Source: Lentilactobacillus parafarraginis DSM 18390 = JCM 14109
Lineage (GTDB): Bacteria > Bacillota > Bacilli > Lactobacillales > Lactobacillaceae
Reading direction: 5' to 3'
Length of the DNA: 34,914 nt
NCBI RefSeq assembly: GCF_001435895.1
Contig: NZ_AZFZ01000028.1
Location: forward strand, 1 to 34,914
The notes under the pieces were generated by a model. It was given only the letters and a program-made list of their open reading frames with translations. It ran no database searches and was not told the origin of the DNA. Made by a program: the position numbers and the translations under genes. This document shows positions 7,451-14,968 of the stretch, piece after piece (within the stretch, counting starts at the first letter, position 1; the number at the start of each line of letters is the position of its first letter).

Positions 7451-8158
7451 CTATGCGAGTAATAGACCGACCGAATAGTGAATGATCATCGTAATGATGC
7501 CGACGATGACATTTCGGATCATAGCGGTCTTAACGAGGCCGTTGCCTAGCTTGGCGCTCATAAAACCGGTCAGAGCAACCGAGAAACAAACGGCTAAGAT
7601 CGTGGCCGGCCATTGGTAAGCCACCGGCGTGATCGTCATGGCGACTAATGGGAATACGCCGCCAGCTGCCGCTGAAAATAACGATGAGAATGCGGCGTCC
7701 CAAGGGTTCATATAATGACCGAGGTTTAAATCGTACTTGATGTTGACGATTGTTTCCAATGGTTTCTTTTTCATCAAATCGGCGGCAATCAAATCGGCCG
7801 TTTTTCGGGTAACACCCTGATCCACATAATAATCGGAAACGGTTTGCAGTTGCTGATTGTAGTTTGTCTTTAGTAACGCCTTTTCTTTTCTAACAACTGA
7901 CTGTTCTGTATCCTTCTGGGTACTAACTGAGGCATATTCACCGGACGCCATGGAAAAGGCACACGCTAACAGATCTGATAAACCGGCGATAAAAATGGTA
8001 AATTGATTTGTCGTCGCAACCGCGACACTAAACAATACCCCAACAACGGTCAGAATGCCGTCATTTGAGCCAAGCACCCCAGCCCTTAGGGTGTTCAGCT
8101 TTTCATCCATCGTTTGGGATGACTTATTCTTCTTTTTTGACCGAATACTTAGCATCAT
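7451..8158 (-). CDS. VIT1/CCC1 family iron/manganese transporter (235 aa)
   Basis: This is an integral membrane protein of the family that moves Fe2+ or Mn2+ out of the cytoplasm in yeast and plants. The family signature NTLRAGVLGSNDGILTVVGV begins near residue 22. About five transmembrane segments are visible: two near the N terminus, and three in the last 90 residues beginning near AAAGGVFPLVAM. The middle is a charged cytosolic region (about residues 80-140) carrying the Glu-rich metal-binding part. The first of two adjacent ATG codons has GGGGG 8 nt upstream. It lies 31 nt downstream of a close paralogue, and the pair likely forms one transcript. Metal specificity cannot be read from the sequence. 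Confidence 0.92.
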   Translation of the reverse strand: MMLSIRSKKKNKSSQTMDEKLNTLRAGVLGSNDGILTVVGVLFSVAVATTNQFTIFIAGLSDLLACAFSMASGEYASVSTQKDTEQSVVRKEKALLKTNYNQQLQTVSDYYVDQGVTRKTADLIAADLMKKKPLETIVNIKYDLNLGHYMNPWDAAFSSLFSAAAGGVFPLVAMTITPVAYQWPATILAVCFSVALTGFMSAKLGNGLVKTAMIRNVIVGIITMIIHYSVGLLLA

Positions 8159-8189
8159 TACTGATTCCCCCTAGTTCACTGTATCAAGA

Positions 8190-8879
8190 TTACGAGCCAA
8201 TCAGTGTGCCGATCGTATAGGTCACAATCATGGTTAAAATCCCCGAAACAACATTTCTAATGATTCCGCGAGTTGTGTTTGAATTTCCCAGTTTCGCCGC
8301 TGAGTAGCCCGTAATTGCAAGAGCGATGATAACGGCAATTCCAGTTGCTAAAACCCGGATTGAACTGGGAAACGTGGTGATGGCAACCAGTGGTAAAATC
8401 GAACCAGTTGGAAATGAAATCATTGAAGCAATCGCGGCTGACAATGGGTTGGTATACTCACCAACATTAAAGCCGTACTTCTGGCGAACAGAGGTTTTTA
8501 AGGGATCCTTGTTCATCATTTCTTTGGTGGCCTGTTCGGCTAAGTCGGCTGTAATTCCATCGGAATCTAGCTTTTGTTGAACGGTATTGAATTCGTGATC
8601 GTATGAATCTGCCAAGGCCTGTTTCTGGTGGCTAATGGCATTTCGCTGGGAATCTTTTTGGGTATTAACTGAGACGAATTCACCCATCGCCATTGAAACT
8701 GTTCCGGCGAGCATGCCTGAAATTCCTGAAATAAAAATTGCAAAATTGCTGGACGTGGCACCTGCAACGCCGATAACAATCCCGGCAACTGAGACGATCC
8801 CATCGTTAGCGCCCATTACGGCAGCCCGCATCACGTTAATTTTCTGCGCTAAAGTTTTCTTTTTGGCATTCTGAGCCAT
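8190..8879 (-). CDS. VIT1/CCC1 family iron/manganese transporter (229 aa)
   Basis: This is a paralogue of the downstream gene, with the same signature (NVMRAAVMGANDGIVSVAGIVIGVAGA from about residue 15, named here by its first residues). The GEFVSVNTQKDSQRNAI loop and three C-terminal membrane segments are present. It probably exports or buffers Fe2+/Mn2+. The start is ATG 8879; the upstream AGAGAG is a weak Shine-Dalgarno sequence. It is the first gene of a two-gene unit with its own promoter and a shared terminator at 7392-7427. Such tandem VIT pairs are common in lactobacilli, and two different subunits of a heterodimer are possible. Confidence 0.93.
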   Translation of the reverse strand: MAQNAKKKTLAQKINVMRAAVMGANDGIVSVAGIVIGVAGATSSNFAIFISGISGMLAGTVSMAMGEFVSVNTQKDSQRNAISHQKQALADSYDHEFNTVQQKLDSDGITADLAEQATKEMMNKDPLKTSVRQKYGFNVGEYTNPLSAAIASMISFPTGSILPLVAITTFPSSIRVLATGIAVIIALAITGYSAAKLGNSNTTRGIIRNVVSGILTMIVTYTIGTLIGS

Positions 8880-8929
8880 GGTTACACCAGCTCTCTAATT
8901 TATAATTATTATTATCTGATACAAATTAC

Positions 8930-8958
8930 ATTATAGATCAATGGCTTAAAAAAGTAAA
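8930..8958 (-). promoter_or_regulatory. Promoter of the VIT pair
   Basis: On the minus strand TTTACT (8953-8958), a 17-nt spacer and consensus TATAAT (8930-8935). It lies about 50 nt before the start codon. An A/T-rich hairpin (8956-8984) overlaps the -35 box. Confidence 0.7.
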
Positions 8959-9074
8959 ATCAAAAAGCCCCTTTTTTCGATTTTATTTTTTGGGACACCT
9001 TAATTTTAACTTGTTGTGGCTTAAATACATAGTTTTCCGACATAAACTTTACCATTTTAGAATATTATTATTGA

Positions 9075-9103
9075 TTGACTAACAGAAGATAAGCGGCTAC
9101 CAT
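9075..9103 (+). promoter_or_regulatory. Probable promoter of the nitroreductase gene
   Basis: TTGACT (9075-9080), 17-nt spacer, TACCAT (9098-9103). It lies 37 nt before the start codon. Confidence 0.5.
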
Positions 9104-9139
9104 ACACCGAGTAGGAAAAAATAAGGAGATGGATTTTTG

Positions 9140-9892
9140 ATGGCGACAACGAATAATTCAGTTCTACGCCAGTTGATGAATCATCGGAGTATTCGACGAT
9201 TTAAAGAACAGTCACTAACTGAAGATCAGGTTGATCAACTAGTAGCGGCTGCCCAGCACGCCTCAACCAGCACCTTTTCGCAACAGTATTCAATTATTAG
9301 CGTGACGGATCCAGCCATTCTGCACGAACTTGGCCAGATTACGTTGCATCCATGGCTGGAAAAGAGTGGGCACTATTTTGTGATGGTTGCCGACCAATTC
9401 CGGAACCTCCAAATTGCGAAGCGAGCAGGTGTCGATCCGTTCACATTGCATACCACCGACAAGTTTTTGGCTGCCGTTTTTGACACAGCAATTGCGACTG
9501 AAAACATCATGGTTGCCGCCGAAAGTATGGATCTTGGGGGCACCATTATGGGGAGTATCTTGAATGACACCAAGCGGGTGATTGAATTGTTGCAATTGCC
9601 TGAATTGACATTCCCGCTTCTGGGAATCGCCATTGGCTATCCTGCCGATGAACCAGATTTAAAACCCCGGATGGCAGCAAATCTCATGCATTTCCAGAAT
9701 CGTTATCAACCAGATCAAGGAGACGATCTGAAAGCCTACGACAAATTGATTGCGACATACTACCAAAAACGGGGATCAAATCGTCGGACTGAAACTTTCA
9801 GTAGTCACATTTTATCGGAATTGGGTCGAAGCCATCAGGTACGAGCGGACTTATTAGACAATATTAAAGATCAGGGATTTCTGCTTAATTAG
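9140..9892 (+). CDS. Nitroreductase family NAD(P)H:FMN oxidoreductase, NfsA/Frp type (250 aa)
   Basis: This is a flavoprotein reducing nitro compounds, quinones or flavins with NADPH. The N-terminal NHRSIRRFKE (about residues 14-23) and Ser/Thr-rich STSTFSQQYS (about 43-52) match the FMN-binding core of the family. The DLGGTIMGSI and FPLLGIAIGYP segments near residues 135 and 165 are also typical. The length fits the NfsA-like subgroup, and the protein is cytosolic. ATG 9140 was chosen as the start; an in-frame TTG three bases earlier is equally near the AAGGAG and cannot be excluded. It is divergent from the VIT pair. No clear terminator was seen after it. The substrate is unknown. Confidence 0.92.
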   Translation: MATTNNSVLRQLMNHRSIRRFKEQSLTEDQVDQLVAAAQHASTSTFSQQYSIISVTDPAILHELGQITLHPWLEKSGHYFVMVADQFRNLQIAKRAGVDPFTLHTTDKFLAAVFDTAIATENIMVAAESMDLGGTIMGSILNDTKRVIELLQLPELTFPLLGIAIGYPADEPDLKPRMAANLMHFQNRYQPDQGDDLKAYDKLIATYYQKRGSNRRTETFSSHILSELGRSHQVRADLLDNIKDQGFLLN

Positions 9893-9934
9893 TCGTCTTG
9901 AACCCCGATAATGACAAAATGATGAGAAAAATGA

Positions 9935-9963
9935 TTGACTTTTGTGTGATTTCACCTTACATT
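9935..9963 (+). promoter_or_regulatory. Promoter of the T-box-controlled ABC transporter operon
   Basis: TTGACT (9935-9940), 17-nt spacer, TACATT (9958-9963). It lies just upstream of the T-box leader. Confidence 0.6.
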
Positions 9964-9993
9964 TATAGGTAATTGATTGACAGTTTTTATTCA

Positions 9994-10214
9994 GCGATGA
10001 CGGAGAAGAGTAAATTCATCCTCATTTAAAGCGACCATTGACAGTGCGAGAATGGAATGAGTGAATTGAAAGTGCGCTCTGAGTTGAATCGGTGGAAAAC
10101 ACCGCAACTAGATAGGACTCAATGAAGGTGTCTGTTTTATAGCGGGCACGAAAAAGGGTGGAACCACGATAAATCGTCCCTGTTGTTTTGGAAACAAAAC
10201 AGCAGGGCTTTTTT
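9994..10214 (+). promoter_or_regulatory. T-box riboswitch, probably tRNA-Cys specific
   Basis: The T-box sequence AGGGTGGAACCACG (10155-10168) and a following terminator are diagnostic. Stem I: GATGACGGAGAAGAGTA matches the conserved 5' side. CGGAG pairs with CTCTG (10077-10081), and AATTCA plus CTCATT pair with AATGAG plus TGAATT. The remaining 3' specifier loop is GAAAGTGCG (10068-10076). By the usual layout of codon plus purine before the lower helix, the specifier is TGC (Cys, 10073-10075). Independently, the UGGN element is UGGA, which pairs with a U discriminator. Bacterial tRNA-Cys has U73, whereas tRNA-Ser, -Val and -Leu, the alternatives from other registers, do not. Uncharged tRNA would stabilise the antiterminator and turn on the transporter genes. 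Confidence 0.93.
10178..10214 (+). terminator. T-box terminator
   Basis: CCCTG plus TGTTTTG pair with CAAAACA plus CAGGG around GAAA, followed by six T. The 5' arm can be captured by the T-box antiterminator. Confidence 0.9.
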
Positions 10215-10274
10215 AAACTCTAAAAATAACTGTTGATCGGATTTATTACGTGACTCTAGAATGGAGATGATTTG

Positions 10275-10934
10275 ATGAGTTGGGCTATTATCCAGCAAAG
10301 TTTGCCCATGTTTGGCAAAGGATTTGAATTAACGCTGTGGCTTTCGTTTGTTGGAATCATCGGCTCAATTGTGGTTGGTCTAATATGCAGCTTAGTGCAA
10401 TACTTTCGGGTGCCGGTTTTTCGTCAAATTGCGTCGGTCTATGTTGAAATTTCCCGAAATACGCCGTTGTTGATTCAGTTATTTTTCTTATATTACGCAT
10501 TTCCAGTTCTGGGAATTAAGTTTGGTGCGCAGCTTTGCGGAATTATTGGGTTGATTTTTCTGGGTGGCAGTTACATGGCGGAAGGCTTTACCGGTGGGTT
10601 TAATGGCGTTTCCAAAAGCCAAGTTGAATCTGGTAAGGCAATTGGCTTGAGTCGCTGGCAATTGGCGCGGTACGTTGTTTTTCCCCAGGGGTTCTCGTTA
10701 AGTGTGCCGGCAATGGCCGCCAACGTGATATTCCTGATTAAGGAAACGTCGATTTTTACCGTGATTGCAATCCCAGAGCTGACCAATACCGCACTTGATT
10801 TGATTGGAATGTACTATCGGTCAAACGAGTATTTATTCGTACTAGTCATTGCCTACGCAATTATTTTGGTCCCACTGTCAATTATTTTAACGTTATTGGA
10901 AAAGAGGGTTCGTTATGGCACATTCGGGAATTAG
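10275..10934 (+). CDS. Amino-acid ABC transporter permease, HisMQ family (219 aa)
   Basis: This is an inner-membrane subunit of a polar-amino-acid uptake ABC system. About five hydrophobic segments are seen, and the EAA loop that docks to the ATPase reads ESGKAIGLSRWQLARYVVFPQ (within residues 115-137). ATG 10275 has GGAG at 8 nt; an in-frame TTG three bases earlier is less likely. It overlaps the second permease gene by 20 nt. With two permeases, an ATPase and a lipoprotein receptor it forms a complete importer. Its substrate is suggested by the Cys-type T-box and the receptor sequence. Confidence 0.95.
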   Translation: MSWAIIQQSLPMFGKGFELTLWLSFVGIIGSIVVGLICSLVQYFRVPVFRQIASVYVEISRNTPLLIQLFFLYYAFPVLGIKFGAQLCGIIGLIFLGGSYMAEGFTGGFNGVSKSQVESGKAIGLSRWQLARYVVFPQGFSLSVPAMAANVIFLIKETSIFTVIAIPELTNTALDLIGMYYRSNEYLFVLVIAYAIILVPLSIILTLLEKRVRYGTFGN

Positions 10935-11604
10935 TGTTCTATTTGAAGGCACCAACTTCATGCGGTTGCTTGGCGGCCTGTGGGTAACCGTTAAGATTGC
11001 AGCCGTTGCACTGATTTTTGGCATCATCCTTGGAATTATCCTCGGGGTTTTACGGACCTTTAAGAATCGGCCGTTGCGAGTCGTTCTGCGGTTATATTTG
11101 GAATTCTTCCGGGTTGTGCCAACAGTGGTGTTGCTATTCTTGTTCTACTACATCTTGCCGCGCCAAATGAATTTCAATTTACCGGCTGATCAGTTGGCAA
11201 CCCTCGTATTTGTGCTTTGGGTTGGTGCTGAGATGAGTGACATCGTTCGCGGAGCTTTGATTTCAGTGCCACGACACCAAATCGAATCCGGCAAGGCGAT
11301 TGGTCTCAACCGGTTTCAGCTTTATCGTTACGTACTGATTCCCCAATCGTTAACGCTGGAAATTCCGGCAACCATTAATTTGGCAACTCGGGTGATCAAA
11401 ACGACCTCAATCCTGCTGCTGATTTCCGTCATGGATGTCATCAATATTGGTCAACAAATCATCGAGGCAAATAATCATACCTACCCAACCGGTGTTTTCT
11501 GGGTCTACGGATTAATTTTCCTATTTTATTTCTTAATCGATTACCCACTATCTTGGTGGGCGAAACGGCTGGAAAAGAGGAGACTGGAGAAGGCAAATGG
11601 CTGA
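10915..11604 (+). CDS. Amino-acid ABC transporter permease, HisMQ family (229 aa)
   Basis: This is the second membrane subunit, homologous to the preceding gene and carrying its own EAA loop (IESGKAIGLNRFQLYRYVLIP, about residues 122-142). Five membrane segments are predicted by eye, with a basic C-terminal tail (KRLEKRRLEKANG). The start ATG lies inside the upstream gene (20-nt overlap), and the end overlaps the ATPase gene by 8 nt, so translation is probably coupled across all three. A heterodimeric permease pair is typical of this transporter class. Confidence 0.95.
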   Translation: MAHSGISVLFEGTNFMRLLGGLWVTVKIAAVALIFGIILGIILGVLRTFKNRPLRVVLRLYLEFFRVVPTVVLLFLFYYILPRQMNFNLPADQLATLVFVLWVGAEMSDIVRGALISVPRHQIESGKAIGLNRFQLYRYVLIPQSLTLEIPATINLATRVIKTTSILLLISVMDVINIGQQIIEANNHTYPTGVFWVYGLIFLFYFLIDYPLSWWAKRLEKRRLEKANG

Positions 11605-12337
11605 TAAAGTACTGGAAGTTGCACATTTAGAGAAGTTTTATGGTAAGAAACACGTTTTACACGATATTAATTTTTCGGTTGATCAGGGTGAGGTCGTGAC
11701 GCTGTTAGGGCCTTCCGGGTCAGGAAAGAGTACGCTGATTCGTTGCCTGAATGGCTTGGAAACGTATCAGAAGGGAACGATTACCTTTGAAGGTCAGAAA
11801 ATTGTGCCGACCGAAAAGAACTGGCAGCAGCTCCGCCAAAAAATCGGCATGGTTTTTCAGAGTTACGATCTGTTTCCAAATTTGACCGTCATGGATAACA
11901 TCTTATTAGGTCCGACCAAGGTTCAAAAGCAGGATAAGCAGGCGGCCCGTCAGGAGGCTGAACGACTACTTGCCAGCGTTGAACTGTCAGACTACGCCAA
12001 CGCATATCCGCGTGAATTGTCGGGTGGTCAGGCCCAGCGAGTTGCGATCGTCCGTGCGTTGGCCCTTCACCCGGACTTTATGCTGTTTGATGAGGTGACG
12101 GCGTCGCTGGATCCGGAAATGGTGCGCGGAGTGCTGAATATTATTGAAGGGTTAGCCGATCAGGACAACATGACGATGATCGTTGTCACGCATGAAATGA
12201 ACTTTGCGAAACAGATTGCTGATCGGGTCCTGTTTTTACAGGATGGTGAGATATTGGAACAGACATCATCTAAACAATTCTTTAGTAACCCCCAAACCAG
12301 CCGGGCAAAGGAATTCTTAGATAGTATGGACTTTTAG
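11597..12337 (+). CDS. Amino-acid ABC transporter ATP-binding protein (246 aa)
   Basis: The ATPase subunit has all motifs in order: Walker A GPSGSGKST (about residues 38-46), Q-loop MVFQSYDLFPN (about 88), signature LSGGQAQRVAIVRAL (about 138), Walker B FMLFDEVTASLDPE (about 160) and switch His in VVTHEM (about 197). Its length and similarity place it in the polar-amino-acid (GlnQ/HisP-like) group. The Walker B flank reads DEVTASLDP rather than the commoner DEPTSALDP, a variant that keeps the catalytic Glu. It overlaps the permease gene and is followed after 22 nt by the receptor gene. Confidence 0.97.
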   Translation: MADKVLEVAHLEKFYGKKHVLHDINFSVDQGEVVTLLGPSGSGKSTLIRCLNGLETYQKGTITFEGQKIVPTEKNWQQLRQKIGMVFQSYDLFPNLTVMDNILLGPTKVQKQDKQAARQEAERLLASVELSDYANAYPRELSGGQAQRVAIVRALALHPDFMLFDEVTASLDPEMVRGVLNIIEGLADQDNMTMIVVTHEMNFAKQIADRVLFLQDGEILEQTSSKQFFSNPQTSRAKEFLDSMDF

Positions 12338-12359
12338 TGAGGAAAATGGAGGGTGTATT

Positions 12360-13208
12360 ATGAAGAAAAATTGGGTGAGAAAGCTGATAACCATCGTGAC
12401 CATGGCCGCTGCGCTGGTCCTGGTATTAGCGGGTTGTGGTAACAGTAAGAGCAGTTCGAGTAACAATCCCAGTTCCGTTTCGGCGATCAAGAAAAAGGGC
12501 ACCATTCGAATTGCCGTATTTGGTGATTTGCCGCCCTATGGTTGGGTAAATAAGGATGGAAAACGCGTTGGTTATGACGTGAAGTTGGCTCACCAAGTCG
12601 CTAAGGACCTCGGTGTTAAGGTGAAGTTTGTCCAAGTTAACGCGAATAACCGGGTGGATGCCTTGAACTCAAACAAGGTGGATTTGGTGCTGGCAAACTT
12701 CACGGTAACTCCACAGCGAAAGCAGGTGGTCAGTTTTGCTAAGCCATACATGAAGGTTTCCGTTGGGGTTGTCTCACCAAAGAATAAGCCGGTTACCAAG
12801 GTTAGCCAACTGCAGGGTAAAAATGTGATCGTGACGAAGGGAACCACTGCTGAAACATACTTCACGACTGATCAGAAGAAGGTTAAGTTACTGAAATTCG
12901 ATTCCAAAACCCAGCAATTTAACGCTTTGAAGAACGGTCGTGGGGTTGCCCTAGCTGACGATAACTCATACCTGTACGCATGGTCGAAGAGTAATCCGAA
13001 GTACACGGTTGGCATCAAGAGTATTGGGCCTAAGTCCTACATTGCCCCGGCCGTTAAGAAGGGCAATAAGTCACTATTGAATTGGACCAATAAAGAGATT
13101 ACCAAGTTGACTAAGAAGAGCTACTTTGTTAATGACTATAATACTGAACTGAAGCCGTACTTTGGTAAGGAAGTAAAGCCTTCGGATATCGTGCTGCCAA
13201 CCAAGTAA
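12360..13208 (+). CDS. Amino-acid-binding lipoprotein of the ABC transporter, cysteine-receptor-like (282 aa)
   Basis: This is the extracytoplasmic receptor. The signal peptide ends in a lipobox LAGC with the lipidated Cys at residue 26, followed by a Ser/Asn-rich linker. The SBP family 3 fold follows, with the ligand-pocket segments GDLPPYGWVNKDGKRVGYDV (about 58-77), ANFTVTPQRKQVVSFAKPYMKV (starting about 115) and KGTTAETYF (about 160). The arrangement GVVSPK, KGTTA.TYF and DNSYLYAW resembles, as I recall it, the Campylobacter CjaA cysteine-binding protein. This agrees with a Cys T-box. GGAGGG precedes the ATG, and a terminator follows at 13249. The family is certain; cysteine or cystine as ligand is inferred. 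Confidence 0.93.
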   Translation: MKKNWVRKLITIVTMAAALVLVLAGCGNSKSSSSNNPSSVSAIKKKGTIRIAVFGDLPPYGWVNKDGKRVGYDVKLAHQVAKDLGVKVKFVQVNANNRVDALNSNKVDLVLANFTVTPQRKQVVSFAKPYMKVSVGVVSPKNKPVTKVSQLQGKNVIVTKGTTAETYFTTDQKKVKLLKFDSKTQQFNALKNGRGVALADDNSYLYAWSKSNPKYTVGIKSIGPKSYIAPAVKKGNKSLLNWTNKEITKLTKKSYFVNDYNTELKPYFGKEVKPSDIVLPTK

Positions 13209-13248
13209 GCAAAAAGCGATTCACCAAAATTAATCGGAAACTAAAAGT

Positions 13249-13278
13249 GGAAACCATTTGTGATTAGGTTTCCTTTTT
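13249..13278 (+). terminator. Terminator of the ABC transporter operon
   Basis: GGAAACC/GGTTTCC stem with an 11-nt loop, followed by TTTTT. Confidence 0.8.
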
Positions 13279-13309
13279 CTTTGGAATCTAAATTAAATTA
13301 ATTTTAATG

Positions 13310-13338
13310 TTGACGATGATATTCTAATGTGTTTTAAT
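13310..13338 (+). promoter_or_regulatory. Promoter of aromatic leader 1
   Basis: TTGACG (13310-13315), 17-nt spacer, TTTAAT (13333-13338). The -35 and -10 boxes and the spacer core CTAATGTG are shared with the promoter of leader 2 at 19680-19708. Confidence 0.8.
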
Positions 13339-13372
13339 AGTCACAACATCAAACGGAAAGGAATTTATCGCT

Positions 13373-13432
13373 ATGACAAAATTTGTTCAACAACTTAATG
13401 CCTATTATTACGGCTATGCTTGGTTTAGATAG
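13373..13432 (+). CDS. Aromatic leader peptide 1 (19 aa)
   Basis: The frame encodes MTKFVQQLNAYYYGYAWFR and then TAG. AAAGGAA lies just upstream of the ATG, and the promoter is 35 nt away. Four Tyr, two Phe and one Trp occur in 19 codons, with seven aromatic codons overall and six of them clustered in the last nine codons. A very similar peptide precedes the aro operon at 19740. The stop codon abuts hairpin arm 1 of an attenuator. It is best read as a sensor of Tyr (and perhaps Phe/Trp) tRNA charging, not a functional protein. Confidence 0.88.
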   Translation: MTKFVQQLNAYYYGYAWFR

Positions 13433-13589
13433 CGCCCGTTCAGATGCGGGCGCAAGCGCGTCCGCGTCTAACCCGCAATGCCGTTATTGGTTGTTGCCAG
13501 CTAGACGATTGAGTCTAGCTGGATAGGATAATTCTTTTACACGAGTAAAAAATTAGCCAGCTGGATTCTCACATCCGGTTGGCTTTTTT
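13432..13589 (+). promoter_or_regulatory. Transcription attenuator 1 (leader-peptide type)
   Basis: A chain of overlapping pairings is visible. A: GCGCCCG (13432-13438) with CGGGCGC (13447-13453). B: AGATGCGGGCGC (13442-13453) with GCGTCCGCGTCT (13458-13469), 12 bp. CGTCTA (13465-13470) with TAGACG (13502-13507). C: CCAGCTAGAC (13497-13506) with GTCTAGCTGG (13513-13522). AGCTGG (13517-13522) with CCAGCT (13557-13562). D: the terminator. Neighbouring pairings exclude one another. A stalled ribosome leaves A free, which leads to the antiterminated state. A ribosome at the stop codon masks arm 1 and leads through B and C to termination. Confidence 0.82.
13555..13589 (+). terminator. Attenuator 1 terminator
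   Basis: AGCCAGCTGGAT pairs with ATCCGGTTGGCT (12 bp with two G-T wobbles), followed by six T. Its 5' arm can instead pair with the 3' arm of hairpin C. Confidence 0.9.
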
Positions 13590-13616
13590 AATCTTAAAAT
13601 TTGAGGAGTGTCAAAC

Positions 13617-14885
13617 ATGACGAACACATTAACAAAATCCAATAAACGCAGACTTTCAATTGCCCTGTACCTCAACTACCTGGTACACGGAATTGGATTG
13701 ATTATTTTGACCCAGAACATGCAGGAGCTTGGGCATTTCTGGAACGTGCCAATTGCGACGGTTTCCTACGTTATCTCCGGGATTGGCATTGGAAAGCTGA
13801 TTGCCTACTTCTTATTCGGTTACTTGTCAGATCGGTTTGGCCGAAAGCAACTCGTCCTAACCGGCGCATTGAGTTACATGGTCTTCTTCCTCGGCGTTCC
13901 GTTCACAACGAATATTGCTGTGGCCTACTTATTTGCAATTATTGCCGGGATCGCCAACTCAGCGCTTGATTCGGGAACCTACCCAACGTTTGTTGAAATG
14001 GGCGGCAGTTCCAGTGCTTCGAACGTGTTCATCAAGGCATTCATGTCGTTAGGCGAGTTTGTTTTACCACTTGCCATTGCCCTGATTGAAGCTAAGAGCC
14101 TCTGGTTTGGCTGGTCGTTTATCGGGACCTTACTGGTTTTGGTCGCTAACCTATTTATTTTACGCGGCGCTAAATTCCCGGAGATGAACCATGTTGACGA
14201 AGCTTTCGTTGAGGAACATGAAAATGTGTCGAAATTCAGAAAAATTATTGCGACCATCTCATTGGCAATCTACGGATACACCACGATGGCCATTATGATC
14301 CTCTTCACCCAGTGGATCAGTATGTTTGCCACCAATAACCTTGGATACAGCTCTTTGGTTTCACACGGCTTGTTATCACTTTACAGCATTGGCTCAATTA
14401 CCGGCGTGATTTTAAACTTCATTTTGTTAAAGTTCTCGATTTCGGAAACCAAATTACTGGTTGCTATGAACGCTTTATCATTGCTGGCAATTTTCACGGT
14501 TAGTCACTCCTCAACGATTCTGATTACGTCAATTACTGCTTTCCTGTTTGGTGTTACCGCCGCTGGTGGCGTGATGCAGGTTGCGCTTAATGTGCTGCTT
14601 AAAATGTACCCAATGCATAAAGGAATCATCACCGGGACGTACTTTACATTTGGCAGTATCGCAACCTTTACCATTCCGATTGTGACCGGCTGGTTATCAA
14701 AAACAAACATTCAGCTGGTCATGAACTTCGACGTAATGATCGAATTGGTTGGCACTATCGTTGTCATTTTGACCGCAGTCTCACTCACTTCCGGAACGGT
14801 TCGCGAGACCGTTTCGCACATGGTATCAGGACTGATGCACGTTGGCGCACCGGCAGCTTCGGGGGATCGGTCGAAGGATAACTAA
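13617..14885 (+). CDS. MFS transporter under aromatic attenuation (422 aa)
   Basis: This is a twelve-segment major facilitator superfamily permease. The loop 2-3 motif appears as GYLSDRFGRKQLVLTGA (about residues 72-88). There is a central cytosolic loop around residue 195 and a polar C-terminal tail. ATG 13617 has GAGGAG 8 nt upstream; an in-frame GTG at 13608 overlaps that site and is unlikely. It is the only gene behind leader 1 and its attenuator, and it converges with aroD. The regulation implies an aromatic-pathway substrate: an aromatic amino acid, or a precursor such as shikimate or quinate. The sequence alone does not show which. Confidence 0.9.
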   Translation: MTNTLTKSNKRRLSIALYLNYLVHGIGLIILTQNMQELGHFWNVPIATVSYVISGIGIGKLIAYFLFGYLSDRFGRKQLVLTGALSYMVFFLGVPFTTNIAVAYLFAIIAGIANSALDSGTYPTFVEMGGSSSASNVFIKAFMSLGEFVLPLAIALIEAKSLWFGWSFIGTLLVLVANLFILRGAKFPEMNHVDEAFVEEHENVSKFRKIIATISLAIYGYTTMAIMILFTQWISMFATNNLGYSSLVSHGLLSLYSIGSITGVILNFILLKFSISETKLLVAMNALSLLAIFTVSHSSTILITSITAFLFGVTAAGGVMQVALNVLLKMYPMHKGIITGTYFTFGSIATFTIPIVTGWLSKTNIQLVMNFDVMIELVGTIVVILTAVSLTSGTVRETVSHMVSGLMHVGAPAASGDRSKDN

Positions 14886-14921
14886 CCCGATAACGTGATT
14901 TAAAGTAAAAATAATTAACGA

Positions 14922-14966
14922 TGTCCCAAAGACCATGCGTTGCGCTGATCTTTAGGACACCTTTTT
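14922..14966. terminator. Bidirectional terminator between the MFS gene and aroD
   Basis: TGTCC and AAAGA pair with TCTTT and GGACA across one mismatch. It is followed by CCTTTTT on the plus strand. It lies in the 83-nt convergent gap. Confidence 0.6.
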
Positions 14967-14968
14967 GA

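Noticed and set aside
13432-13589. A further T-box before the MFS transporter
   Set aside because: No TGGN-type T-box sequence is present; the region has a leader peptide and a different hairpin chain.
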